A DNA stretch of 64,000 nucleotides from Pinus tabuliformis (GCA_031772625.1 CM062819.1:1234938955-1235002954); one strand, 5' to 3'. Positions 45,481 to 56,604 are shown, counted from the stretch's first letter. Notes: generated by a model not told the origin, from the letters alone. Numbers and translations are program-made.

Positions 45481-45589
45481 GCAAAATAATTTTTTTTATG
45501 GTCTGAGTCCCAACTTAAGGCATTCATTGAACTAAATCACCGCCTCTACTCTACACCTGTACTCAGATTGCCAGACTTGTGGCAACCAT

Positions 45590-45642
45590 TTGAAATTGAG
45601 ACAAATTCCTTCGAATATGCTATTGATGCAGTCTTGTTACAC
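45590..45642 (+). pseudogene. Element D RNase H, 5' part
   Basis: The plus strand reads EIETNSFEYAIDAVLLH, corresponding to the start of RNase H (usually E-T-D-A-S-x-Y-A-x-G-A-V-L). The first catalytic Asp is N here. The coding match stops at about 45,642, where the unidentified insert begins. Confidence 0.75.
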
Positions 45643-46776
45643 ATCATTTTGTCACTGTCCCTGTACTCCCCATTCCTTGATCCTAGAGGACCTCTACAGT
45701 GAAACCTGCATGCTTTGCCTTCATGGAGAAACTCCCATTATGTACCTCTTCATGAGAAGATCACTTTCCTTTTGCACCATTTCCCCTGAAACTTCTGTTT
45801 TTCCCAGTTTACAAGATCGATGCTAATGGTCGTTGTCTCCCCCGTGCCGATGTGCAGAGATTAACACTACTCCTCGCACTAACCGGAGCGACTGAGCTGT
45901 GTTTCAGTCACGTCGGTCCTATTATGAAAAGTTTTTTAAATTAAAGCTGAAGCTTCCAGCGCTAGAAGCTCTGTAATGGAAGTCTGGTAAATGGTTTGGT
46001 CGGATGGGGTCGAGGATGATAGTTTGGGCTCCTTCCCCCTATAATGATGGAACTACTTCAAGGGATAAGTCCTTCTCCCATAATAAGAGGATCCATCTCC
46101 CATCCATATTTCCTATATAAACCTCCCTTCTTCCCAAGCACAAACTATTGTGAATGTTATAGTCATAGTTGATAGTTTTGGCATAATTCTTGTTGAGTGT
46201 TGATACTATTTTAGAGTACAAAAGCAAGCTATTACTAGTTGTAGCTACCTAGTTGTGTGAGGGAGAAGTGTGTTTTGGTTTGGAGTGAAGCCCAAAGGGA
46301 AGAGCCTTTAAACTATTGTTGTTTGAATCCATCATGGAATGTTAGCATAAGTGTGGGAACCTGGTCTTGTCAGAGGAAGACTGCAGCATCAAGAAAAATG
46401 GTTGTAATCTATCTTTGATATTAATATATGCAACTATCGATTGATTTCCTACATGTTTTGTAATATTACATATCCATGTCTTAATGCTTATTGACTCGTT
46501 AAGTAGGTTGAATTTCAATTTGTCTATTATTATGTTTGTGTGCTGTTGTTGATTACTTGTTTCAGGAACTTGAAGAAGGAAGCGAGAGATTGCTGGAGCG
46601 AGCAAGAGAAGACTTCATCAAACAGGATAAGCGACCAATATGTAGGCCCTCTTGATTAATTCCAACCTAAGGAAATCATCCATAGAATGTATTTGTTGTA
46701 ACTAGACCCATTATAGGGCTAGAGAAATTCATTCGTGTCCACACTTATAATTTTACTTCACCACAAGTCCTCAACC
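45643..46776. mobile_element. Unidentified 1.1-kb insertion in the D RNase H gene
   Basis: RNase H similarity breaks off near 45,642 and resumes with QHGNQMAYHS at about 46,777. About 1.13 kb therefore entered D here. The inserted DNA has a TATA box (CCTATATAAACC at 46,111) and a polypyrimidine plus TTGTTTCAG acceptor-like site near 46,557-46,565. I could not define terminal repeats or a clean target duplication. Neighbouring pentamers ACACA and ACACG are suggestive only. A solo LTR or a short non-autonomous element is likeliest. Confidence 0.6.
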
Positions 46777-47085
46777 AACACGGGAATCAAATGGCCTATC
46801 ATAGTGATACACTTTTTGATACAATTCGGAAGTACCCAACCTATGATAAAGAGATGTATTATATCGTGCATGCTTGTCGACAATATAAACATTACATTCT
46901 GGGGAAGGAGAAAACCATCCACACCGATCAATGACCTCTTCAATTTATACAAACACAAGGGAAATTGCAGAACAATCACCTTTGAAGTGGTCTACATATC
47001 TGCAACACATTAAATACAAAAAGGGAAGCACCAACCATGTTGCAGATTGCCTTGGCCGACCCCCAGTTGTAGCACTGACTACTGT
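46777..47085 (+). pseudogene. Element D RNase H, 3' part
   Basis: RNase H resumes with IRKYPTYDKEMYYIVHACRQ, YILGKEKTIHTDQ, then a TGA where HTDH-Q-P-L-Q-F would continue, and after a frameshift NHVADCLGRPP (usually V-A-D-x-L-S-R-P). Shadow frames overlap it. Confidence 0.8.
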
Positions 47086-47147
47086 TTTCAACTCTTGTGT
47101 CCACGAGACCTATGGATGGCCACACCTGTACAAAAATAATCTAGAGT

Positions 47148-48037
47148 TCACCACCACATACCATATATTAGTGGATGGAAAGAAAGTTCCTGATTTCCAC
47201 CTCGAGGATGCATTATTATGCTACATGGGCCACCTTTTTGTTCCTTCAAGCGAGTGTGCCAAACTGATTTGGGAGGCACACTACAGTTGGATTGTAGGAC
47301 ACTTTGGTATGGAGAAAAATATGGCTGTACTCCAGAAGTAATTTTATTGGTCAAAACTTCTACAGGATGTTGGAAAATATATCAGATCCTGCACTGCTTG
47401 TGTCATCGCTAAGTCAATCATAAAAAGGAAAGGCATGTACTCTCCTATTCCTACTCCTAGCCAACCCTGGGAATCCATATCCATGGGCTATCTATCTTGC
47501 CTCCCTTCTACCAAGATTGGTAATGAATGTGTATTTGTGGTTGTGGAATTTTTTTCTAAAATAGCTATATTGGTTTCCTGTAACAAGAGTATCGCAGTAG
47601 AGGACATTGCCAAACTTTTCTTTGAACGAGTGTGGGTACATTTTGGGATCCCATAGGCCATTATATATCATTGGGATAGTAGGTTAATGAGCACATTCTA
47701 GTCAAGTCTCTGCAAACTATTGGACACCAATCTCACCAAGTCGATTGCATTCCATCCCCAAACTGATGGCCAGAAAAAAGTCATCAACAAGATGATAGTG
47801 CACATACTACGCATGTAAAACTCCAAGCATACACAAAATTGTGATGAGATTCTTCCCTATGTGCAACATAGATATAACAAATCTCTCCATATCTTGACTA
47901 GTCGCAGTCACTTTCAAGTGGGTCTGGGATTTCAACCGTTGTGTCTGATTGATGTTGTCATGCCTCATGCGACCACACAGACATAATCCAAACAGGTATA
48001 GTTCAAGGATGATAAAGAAACCAGGTTTATTGAACGT
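47148..48037 (+). pseudogene. Element D integrase, N-terminal and catalytic parts
   Basis: The zinc region is seen as EAHYSWIVGHFGMEKN and RSCTACVIAK. All three core acids are changed: SISMGYLSCLPS has G where D is expected, IIYHWDSRLMS has YH for S-D, and TDGQKKVINKM has K for E. Stops occur at about 47,339, 47,655 and 47,700. The region ends KETRFIER at the insertion point of element E and resumes at 57,581. Confidence 0.85.
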
Positions 48038-48991
48038 TGTTGGCTTGATGGGTCCTAACCCAGGTTCAACGTTAGGAGGCCAAGCAAATCCCTACACTAC
48101 TAGCCCTTTCGGCATCAGTTCGCAGAGCGCAGATCGAAGTCTCACCTGAAGCAGTATGAGGGGATGCAGGAACCAAGTTTCTGCACCTTGATATGGTTGT
48201 GATGTCGTTTTTCTACCTCAATCCCTACCTTCGCCCAGATTGATAAGCCTTTTAGGGCTTATCGATGTATTTCCTCTTCTGTCTTCCAGAACCTCCACGA
48301 AGGTATCCAACCATCCTTCATGCAACCTTAAATAATGATTCATGCACTTATGCGCCCCTGTGACTATGTTACTGTCCCGTTCCTTAATTGTCTTAGTGGT
48401 TAGCCAAATTTATCATGCAATTAAGATTACCCTCGTGTAAACATACATTATTACTTGCGTTCAAATAACAGATAAAAATAGATACATTCACGCATCAATT
48501 TGACATTATAATGTAAACCCAGAACTTGACATATCATAATCGCATGCAATAATCAGAGACAAAAAATACAGTGATTCCAAAATACTTCTCTTTATTTATG
48601 ATTCAAGTTCCCAGTACAGACTCTATCTGCCCTGCGCACACCGCTGCGGATTTCCACCCTAGGCCTCTGCGCACTTAGTTGCAGAGCCTCTTCCTATGCT
48701 AAGACTCTCACTCTTAGCTCTCCCAAAACTTACCAATGACTCCTGACCTCTAACTTACTCACTTTCCTCCCTTTTTAGACAATCCCATGGTCCACGGACC
48801 ATGGGTACATCTCAAAACCGACACAACTTATCTAAACCAAGGGCGGAAACCATTTTAACTTTAGATATATTTTGCGCCCTGTGACCACAAAATGCAGATA
48901 CTTTACATTTCTTTACACAAAATTCGAGCCTTCTGCCCCAAAAATTGGGTGTTTAACCCAAAATTGACCCCCAGGGGACCCGTTCCCAACA
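48038..48991 (-). repeat. Element E 3' LTR
   Basis: It pairs with 56,605-57,580. The minus-strand sequence just inside (GGAGAAACTGCA) is a weak polypurine tract. Confidence 0.9.
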
Positions 48992-49569
48992 TGCAGTTTC
49001 TCCGTGTCTGCTAAATCCCAGTCTTCTAATTTCAAAAGGCAAACACGCCCCAAGCGTGGTCCTTCAAACACAATCTGGTCCAGTAAGAGGGGTGTATGCA
49101 GGGTGACCTTACTCTCGTCAATGTCTTTGGGAACCTTGTTCTTTCCCTTGCACGGAGGAACATACTCAGGCAGCTTAGTGATGGGGTCAGACCCCAAAAT
49201 TTTGACATCTTCTGTTTCCATCCCAACATCCTCATCATCCATTAGGATATTCTCAAACTTCTCTTCTTCTGGCTCTAGGTTAATTGTCTTGCCCTTTTCT
49301 TGTGCAGTGGGTTTAACCTTCTAGGGGTGTTTCTTGGGAGATGCGCGCACCGACTGCGATGGCGCGACCTGCTTGGCCTTCTTGATCTTGGGACCCTCCG
49401 TGGTCGGGGTAGGCCTTGGCCTAGGCGTCTGTGGAGACTTTGTTACTTCAGCTGGTATTTCTGCAGGCGTTCCCTTCGGGGCAGCTTCTTCTACTGCCAT
49501 AGCCACCTCTTGGACAACTCCCTTGCCTGTCGCTGCTTCCATGCTCATAGCTTCAGTGGGCATTAACAT
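48913..49569 (-). pseudogene. Element E 3' ORF of unknown function, one internal stop
   Basis: A single frame of about 218 codons starts at ATG 49,569, is interrupted once by TAG at 49,321-49,323, and ends inside the 3' LTR. The first third is alanine, proline and lysine rich with PRPRPTPTTEGPKIKKAK. The second part is acidic (MDDEDVGMETEDVK), then mixed (SDPITKLPEYVPPCKGKNK). I recognise no domain. It lies where A and C have their accessory ORF but shows no similarity to it by eye. It may be an env-position or regulatory protein. Confidence 0.5.
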
Positions 49570-50109
49570 AATGCTACGTAATAACTCCTAATTCACCTGT
49601 GGAAATGTCTCAAACACAGAACTTGCTAGCAAAAGCTCAAAGGTTTCACGGTTCATGTGCACCTAAGAGCTCAACAACTCAATTCTCAAAATGCCAAGTG
49701 TTTTTTGCTAGGAAGCCACCGTAATTTATAGGCACTTTCAAATTCAAATCCGACTGTTCCCCCCAAAATCGGTTCATTAATGCTAGATTGGCCACAAATT
49801 TTCAGAGATATGGTCCATAAAGTCTAACTTAAATTCCGCCCCCCCGCTCCATTTGGCTGTTTTTTCATCGTCAAATCATGAACAGTGACTTTAATGGTCA
49901 CTTTCTAGCTGCTCTGCGTGGTTGCTTCCTTGGTAGCGTAGCCCCCTGTGCACTTCCGTGGGCATTGTGACATATCTTCATTCCGCACAGTTCCCCAAAC
50001 GCACAGCTCCCCGACTCGGGAAGTGTAGTTTATAGTCCCGCGCTTCCTTTCAGTTGCCTGGAGTGTTGACACTGTGCTTCCCTCGTATAGTCACCTAGAT
50101 GGATCACCA
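49570..50109 (-). other. Element E spacer between integrase and 3' ORF
   Basis: No open frame of note on either strand and no recognisable motif. Confidence 0.5.
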
Positions 50110-51200
50110 ATGTATGGCTTCTATCGGCTGCCACTCAACTTCCCTGGGAAGGGTTCTCCATTCAATTTGACCAACTGAACTGCTCCACCATCGGTAATCT
50201 CCTTGATAACATATGGCCCTAGCTAGTGCATCCAAAATTTCCCTGGAAATTTATCAAATTTACTGTCATATAACAAGACCAGGTCATTTACCTTGAAGGT
50301 GCGCAGTTTGATGTGCCGATCGTGCCATGCCTTTTCTCTCTCCTTTTGAACTTGTTGATGAAATCCAGCTAGAAATCGTTCCTCCTCAAGCTTTGCTAGC
50401 TACACGAGCCTCTCTTCCAAGGCTCTGTGGTGCGCCATTGTTGTGAGTGCCACTATGCACAGAATAGGTACAATGTATTCCATTGGCGTCACAACTTCTA
50501 CACCATACATGAGTCTGAAAGGTGTTTGCCTAGTCAAATTCTTGCAAGTCGTTCTGTAGGCCCATAGCACTGCTGGTACGCACACATCCCAGTCACTTCT
50601 CTAAGCATTGTAGACCTTCGTCAGTGTGTTCTCTAGTACCTTATTGAATGCTTCCACTGTCCCATTGGCTTGCGGGTGATAAGGCGTGCTCTTCTGATGA
50701 TACACCTGAAATTCTTCTGTCAATGTGGTGATTGTTTCATTAAGAAAGTGTGTACCGTGATTGCTCATCAAGATCTTTGGACAACCAAATCTTGTCAATA
50801 TATATTCAAAAAGAAACTTCGTTGTTGTCGCACCTGTATAGTCCTTCACAGGTTGTGCCTTCGCCCACCTAGTTAAGTACTTAGTCGCAATGATGATGTA
50901 TCGTGCACCTGTCTTCTTTCCCAGAGGCTGAATTGGGCCCACAAAATCGATCGTCCATTTCTCGAATGGTTGTAACGTCACCTGCGGCATCAAAGGCAGT
51001 TCATCCCTCCGTGATGGCCCACCAGTCCTTTGACATGCGTCACAAGACCTACAATATGCTTTCACATCCTTATGCAGAGTTGGCCACCACAACTTAGCAT
51101 GCAGAACCTTCTGCGCTGTCACGTTTCTTGCATAATTTCCTCCTGCAGCTCCTCCATGAGCCTCCACGAGAAAGCTGCTTTGCTCAAAGTTAGGTACATA
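50110..51200 (-). pseudogene. Element E integrase
   Basis: The zinc region reads YCRSCDACQRTG. In the core, PFEKWTIDFVGPIQP keeps the first Asp, LMSNHGTHFLNE has N in place of the second Asp, and YHPQANGTVEAFNKVLE keeps the Glu. The C-terminal part follows in broken frames at 50,400-50,585 and 50,110-50,400 (FKVNDLVLLYDSKF, then LKPYIGD after a stop). No chromodomain follows. These motifs belong to the Athila/Tat side. It starts in the same frame as RNase H (50,601-51,641). Confidence 0.88.
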
Positions 51201-51835
51201 AAGTTGCAATATTTCATCTGACCCCATTTTGTACAAATGTCCTGCAATGACAGAGAAGTCTGCTACGCACACTACTAACTCCTTCTTCTGGTGGCTTGTA
51301 TACCCTTCTGGAGCAGTTACCGTTGTCAAGAATTGTATGATATCTTCAAAGTGACTGTCTACGACACGTAATATAAAGAGCTGTGTGTTAGGTAACCACT
51401 CTTCTCGATTAGTAGGTTCCTCTCTCATTTCAATGCACGACAGATGATCAGGTCTCACATTTAGTCGTCCTAGCTTCACAATAACTTCAAAGTCATACTC
51501 TTGGAACAACAACAACCATCTGCATATCTTCCCCCCCAACACAAGATTATTGACTAGATATTTCAACGTAGAATGATCCGTATACATCTTAAAATGTCCA
51601 CCCAGTAAATAGTGCCAAAACTTTTGGAGTGCATATACCATAGCTAGTCCTTTACGCTCTGTAGTGGAATAGTTCTTCTTAGCCTAGGAAAACTTCTTGC
51701 TCGCGAATGCTACAGGATGGTCCAATTCCCCCTCACCTGCTTGTGTCAGCACGACCCCCAACGTAATACATGAGGCATCCACGTGCACATGAAATTCCTT
51801 CTTCTAGTCCGGGAAGACTAAGATTGGCGCAGTGA
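51201..51835 (-). pseudogene. Element E RNase H
   Basis: VHVDASCITLGVVLTQ keeps the first catalytic Asp. A stop follows near 51,685, then NYSTTERKGLAMVYALQKF, FKMYTDHSTLKYLVNN and a tail resembling R-P-D-H-L-S (RPDHLSCIE). The frame 51,200-51,641 is continuous with integrase. Confidence 0.88.
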
Positions 51836-52888
51836 CCATTTTCTCTTTCAACACGTCCAAGCTCTTCTAGCATTCATCACTCCTACAGAACGTAGCATCC
51901 TTTTTCAACAACTTCTCCATGGGCGCGGTGATTTGGGCATAGCTCTTGATGAACTTCCTATAGTATCCGGTATGCCCTAGAGTTGCGTGCAACTATTTCA
52001 CATTCCTTGGCGCCTCCAAGTTGATTATCACCGCGATCTTCGTGGGGTCTACCATCAATCCCTGTCTGCATACCACATGACCCAGCAGGATCTTGAAAGG
52101 GGCACAAAAAAACACTTCTTCAGATTGAGCACGATCTGGTATCTTCGACATGTATCTAACATCAAGCGCAAACTTGCCACATGACGCTTGACCAATCCAA
52201 ACACTGTCCAATCGTCAAAGTATACCTCCATAAACTTATGAATGAAGTCTTTGAATGCTGCAATGACTACGCGCGAAAAGATTGTTGGCACATTCTTCAG
52301 CCCAAAAGGCATTACAGTGTACTGAAAACATCCCCATTCAGTCACGAAGGTTGTCTTGCTTCTATCCTCAGGTGCGATTTTGATTTGATGGTACCTAGAG
52401 AACCCATCAGTGAAAGAGTATGCTTCTTGGCCACCTACATGATCTAGGACCTTGTCAGTGAACAGGGTCAGGAAGGGATCATGTAAGCAAGCATCATTCA
52501 GCTTCCGGAGATCCACGCATATCCTTATTTCTTCCTTCTGTTTCTTTTCTTAAACCACTATCGGGCTTACCCAATCAGATTCCTCCACTGGTTCAATAAT
52601 TCCTGCTGCTAGCATTTTATCTAACTCAACGTGAACCCTTTCCTTATACTTAGGATTAAGGTGGTAAGGTCTTTGTTTTATAGGTTTCGCATCCTGTTTT
52701 AGGGTGATTTTCATGACACCCAGGTCTGCTATTATCCCTTTTAAATCAGAAAACTTCGTGGGGAACAAATCCTGATATTCGCGGAGGAGCTCAATGACCT
52801 TGTCTACTGTCGCACCATCCCAATAGTCCCCAATCTTTGCAAATTTTGATTCCACCTCTGTGCCGATTTTGACCTTCCTAGTTTTCAA
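51836..52888 (-). pseudogene. Element E reverse transcriptase
   Basis: Seen in order: KQRPYHLNPKYKERVHVELD, EPVEESDWVSPIVV, a stop, MDLRKLNDACLHDPF, YSFTDGFSRYHQIKIAPED, MPFGLKNVPTIFSRV, then the catalytic EVYFDDWTVFG box (FDD intact) and LNLKKCFFVP. After a frameshift near 52,090 come CRQGLMVDPTKIAVI and the thumb. The frames are 52,550-52,888, 52,055-52,516 and 51,993-52,211. YFDDWTVFG sets it apart from A (YMDDFSVFG) and from the chromovirus B (YLDD). Confidence 0.88.
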
Positions 52889-52915
52889 CAGCGTGGTTAT
52901 GTCTGGATCCTCTAT

Positions 52916-53480
52916 CTACGGACCTTCAACCTCGCGGTGACATTCAATTTCTGAAATATTAAGCTTTCGGGGATCCTCGTCTTCTTCTTTAGCAATTACG
53001 TTATAACATTCCAGTGTGTGGCTCAGTTGGGTAGTCCAATTAGGTTGGACCAAGTCCAAAGGATCTTCCGGTATCTTAAATATTGCTTCTTTAACCTCTT
53101 GTAGCGCCGTGTCAATACAGTCAAACCCATCCTCAAAGTTTAACGTCATTATAAATCCCTGGCATGAGATCTCCCACTCTTCAGTGCCATGGAGGAGCTC
53201 AGTTTCCAAGTACCAATTCATTGGTATGACGCCCAGGGTATGACAAAACAGATGCACCCATTCAGGCTGGGGCTTCGCTCCATAAGATTGAGTCCATTTG
53301 GCCAGGTGATCACGCGGAACATCCCTTCCATCATACTTATCTGTCATCCACACTTTTGGCTGCCCGAAACACATTCTCATCATCCTCTTATAGTCGCGCC
53401 AATCACCGAAATTATCCTTGTGTGTACCCCACCATCTTGCGGGCGTAGTGGGCAGTACCTAGTCCAAGGCATGGAAGTGA
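52916..53480 (-). pseudogene. Element E second capsid-like domain between protease and reverse transcriptase
   Basis: Frame 52,916-53,383 reads KYDGRDVPRDHLAKWTQSY, EWVHLFCHTLGVIPMNWYLE, EEWEISCQGFIMTLNF and ALQEVKEAIFKIPED. The spacing (Y-D-G, D-H-L, W-x-x-x-F-x-x-T-L-G-x-x-P-x-x-W-Y, W-E, F-x-x-x-F) is that of Retrotrans_gag capsid cores. Its position after protease is unusual because Gag normally precedes protease, and E already has a gag capsid at 55,375-55,809. The acidic tail (AKEEDEDPRKLNI) leads to reverse transcriptase. Confidence 0.65.
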
Positions 53481-53785
53481 TGTTTCTCTGACACTTCTCT
53501 TTCAAATGCAACCAAAAATAAATCAACATCAGTTAGTCCATCATAGTGAGGCAGATCCCTAATTTCGAATGACACGCAGTGCAATGACTTCGTCATCATA
53601 TTACAACACAACGTGGATACTTCATACAGTCGATTTTTCCAGTGCTCTAATTCTTCATCTGAATCTGACGTGCAGGAGCTTTCGCTGTCCCATGCAATAC
53701 GTCCATCCGCTGTCGGATTTACCCAATCCTGGTCTTGCGCTATTATCTTATAAATCTGGTCCAGATCGTCATCACTTTCATAATC

Positions 53786-54240
53786 TCAGACTAGTTCTGT
53801 ATAGCGCGGTCCCTCCGCTGGATCCAGCGGCACCACTACACGGAGCGACTTCTTTTCAAATATCATTTTCCACTTCTTTAGGTTGATTACCCCAATCATG
53901 TCAGTGGCCCAATCGATTCCAAGGAGCGCATGGTAGGGATTGCTATCATCCACAATCTTTATTACTTCAAAATCCGCCAGTGCGCTTGCACCCTCGATGT
54001 CAACTTTTACCCCTTGCAGCCTCCCAATTGGGATAATTTTCAATTGATTCGCCATTCTTAACTAGATCGGAGACCACTGGAGCACAGGTCGCCCCATTCT
54101 TTCCCAAGTTTGTTTTGGGAAAACATTCGTGTCAACCCCAGATTCAGGATAACTTGGTCCATCTCGTATTCCCCTATCTGCGCGGTGAGTCGCATTTCAT
54201 GCCCAGTCCTTGCCTTGTGCTTGCCAAGATTTTTGACCAC
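53786..54240 (-). pseudogene. Element E protease
   Basis: The active-site segment reads DQVILNLGLTRMF, with N where the catalytic D of D-L-G is expected (codon AAT). The body follows in frame 53,786-54,055: QLKIIPIGRLQGVKVDIEG, DFEVIKIVDDSNPYHALLGI and WATDMIGVINLKKWKMIFE, the ribbon and H-A-L-L-G-x-D-W motif of gypsy proteases. A stop near 54,056 separates the two parts. The D-to-N change would inactivate it. Confidence 0.8.
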
Positions 54241-54372
54241 GTGTGGTCCACCAGTAGTGCCATCCGTACCAGCACACTGATTGATGAGTTCCTACAGGCC
54301 CTTCACAACCTTACTGTCACGGAGCAGTTTCATGCAGGTCACCAAAAATGTGGTAATCATGGATGGGTCCAT

Positions 54373-55980
54373 TTATTCAACTGGTTTCTCCTGACTTCCT
54401 GAGGTAGAGGCCTCAGCGAAGCTTTTATTTGCTTCGATAAATGTTTCTTTTGCACGCTCCAAGTCAAAACCAGTCTCCTTTTCTGGTGCTTTGCGGACCC
54501 ATTCGCTTTCTGCAGGCTGCTTGCCTTTATCCTCCCCCATCGTAGTTCCAGTTTGTAGCATGATGTTTACCTTAGGGTCTTCCTCGCAGGGGTCAACCCT
54601 CATCATTTGGAGGTTCTGCGTTAGTTGCGGAGGCTACGCCCCCTTTTCATGAATCTTAGCCAATAATATTGGGCAATCCTCAGTCGCATGGTCAAACTGA
54701 GTACAGTAGCGGCATGACAACTGCGTCGGATTCAGATAGTCTCTCGCGTAGTGTCCTGGGCCTCCGCAATTGTAACAAATTAGCTATCCTCGGCCTCTCC
54801 TAGGCCCTCCTCCACCTCGGCCTTGGCCGTGCCCCTGATACTCACCTCGCGTTCCCCCAACGCCTTGGTCTGGATGCCGCGTTTCTATCTACACCATGTA
54901 TGCAAGGCTCCTATCCATCATCAATTCGTAACTTCGGAAATTGCGCTCATCATGGCCTACTGATTGACAGAAATTGCAAAAGAGCTGTTGTGGTGTCTGC
55001 ACGAATTTCTGCAGTAAATGGCAATTGTCGGTCGTGTGTTTCCTAGCCACCTGGCATATAGCATACCATAACGCAGACCCTGCACTTGGCTCTGCCGTGG
55101 CCTCTATTCGTAGAGGCATTGGTCCTCCTGCTACAACATAGTTCACGAATACTGGGCAGTGATCCTTGTCATGCCCCTGACCCTTGCATTTTAGGCACCA
55201 AACTTCTTCGCGCACCTCTGGCCGAGCTGTTCTGTCCTGCGTCAGACTTTGCATTTTGAGACAAAAGTTTTGCAACTGCGCATGAATCTGCTGAACCCCT
55301 AGATTAGCATCCTGCATTGGTGTCTCATGCAACCTCATCGCGATTTCTAGAGCTTCTGCCTGGGTCCCAATCTTCTATTGTGATAGCACAACCCTTAGGT
55401 GGGGTAGGAGTGAGGCCAAAAACCATTCGTGGTGCTGCCCATCAGTTGGGTTCATGTTGGCTTCACGGATCATACACTTCAGTCTTTGATCCAAATCCCA
55501 GGGCGTCTCCCCCGAATTCACCATGATCTCCTTGAACCCTACAATCGTCTGTGCTTGAAACTTAGGTCTAGTGAATTCTATATTCAACGCGGGCTGGATA
55601 TCTGCCAACACGGACGTTGGATTATCAATACTGTACTTAATGTACCATGTTAGTGCGCGGTCCTGCAGAGCACTAACCAGCGTGGATTTCTTCATTTGGT
55701 CATCCGTGATACCCTGGGCTTCCCATACAACCTTCGCAACGAACCAGAACTGGTCTGGATCTTCGTTCCCTATGCCCTTGAATACAGGTAGTTTTACGGA
55801 GTTCACCATATTGAATAGTGGTGGAGGTGGCAGTGGTGTGGATGAGGGGGTGAGCGGTGGAGGCGAGGATGGAGGCGGTGTAGATGGATGGGATGAGGGT
55901 GGAGGCAGTTTAGGTATTCACGGGAACCCTTGTCTTATCAACTGACTAGCGCTTAGGGGAGAAGTCTGCGGTGCTCCTTT
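54373..55980 (-). pseudogene. Element E gag with several zinc knuckles
   Basis: A proline-rich lead (about 55,810-55,980, on minus PPPPLFNMVN) opens into the capsid frame 55,375-55,809: KLPVFKGIGNEDPDQFWFVA, LVSALQDRALTWYIKY and FTRPKFQAQTIVGF. Then frame 54,889-55,338 carries CLKCKGQGHDKDHC and a second knuckle-like FCNFCQSVGHDERNF (last Cys lost). A shifted frame at about 54,650-54,790 adds CYNCGGPGHYARD (last Cys replaced) and CRYCTQFDHATEDC. The acidic C-terminus is at 54,373-54,606. Stops and shifts are present. Confidence 0.82.
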
Positions 55981-56059
55981 GTCATCACTCAAAGGAGGCC
56001 CGATTAGCGGGCTATACTCAGGACCTTTTCTTCCTCTATCCCTAAAAGACTTTCCACTT

Positions 56060-56604
56060 CACGTAGCTCCAAACATCAAGGTAACTGCATAACCTGTTGT
56101 TCACACAAGAGCATCTTAATCCGAATATTTAGCAATTTTAAATACTTACCTTGCGGTCCTTTAAAGAAGCGGTTCTCTGCTTCGTTGTAACTGACAGAGG
56201 TATCAACTGCGAACTCTGTAACAAATCCTCCTATGATGCGGTCGAGCTAATGGTCGACAACACAAGCAATATTATCTTTAGAAGCTTCCAACCTCCTTAC
56301 TAACTTCGGTGTCCAAACAATCATGTTGTCAAGCCTCCACCTTCCTTGGCCGTCTGCCAACTTTGCGATCCACTCATATAACTCAACCGGGAATGAATAG
56401 AAGAAGTTTTCGTGTATTTCTGTGTATAGGTAGGTATCTGTCCAACCACTGTTCTTTTGTCAATCACAGATTCTTGTTTTCTTGCACTACGAATTCGTGG
56501 ATCTTTCTATCCAACCAGGTTTCAATATCTTTCTTAGTTGGATTCCAATGATACGACATCACACATCTCGTTATGCAGATCCTGGTCCCAACAACGGAAC
56601 CATT
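56060..56604 (-). pseudogene. Element E reading frame upstream of gag, unrecognised
   Basis: Between the primer site and the proline-rich gag lead, the minus strand shows coding-like sequence: YSFPVELYEWIAKLADGQGR, DNMIVWTPKLVRRLEASKDN, FVTEFAVDTSVSYNEAEN and FKGPQGKYLKLLNIRIKM. There is one TAG near 56,248 and a stop near 56,070. A preceding segment in another frame starts MSYHWNPTKKDIETWLDR. I recognise no domain. Ogre/Tat elements can carry an ORF ahead of gag, so this may be an equivalent or an N-terminal extension of Gag. Confidence 0.5.
56584..56602 (-). other. Element E primer-binding site
   Basis: The minus strand reads TGGTTCCGTTGTTGGGACC, two bases inside the 5' LTR. It aligns with the TGGCGCCGTTGCCGGGG-type site used by Athila/Tat elements, with C-to-T type changes. 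Confidence 0.7.

Noticed and set aside
46557-46700. Acceptor-like site followed by a short frame as an exon of a host gene
   Set aside because: There is no matching donor or further exon, and the segment lies inside a small insertion in the D RNase H gene.
49004-49591. Plus-strand frames overlapping the E 3' ORF
   Set aside because: The minus-strand frame is longer, in element sense and compositionally protein-like. The plus frames overlap one another.
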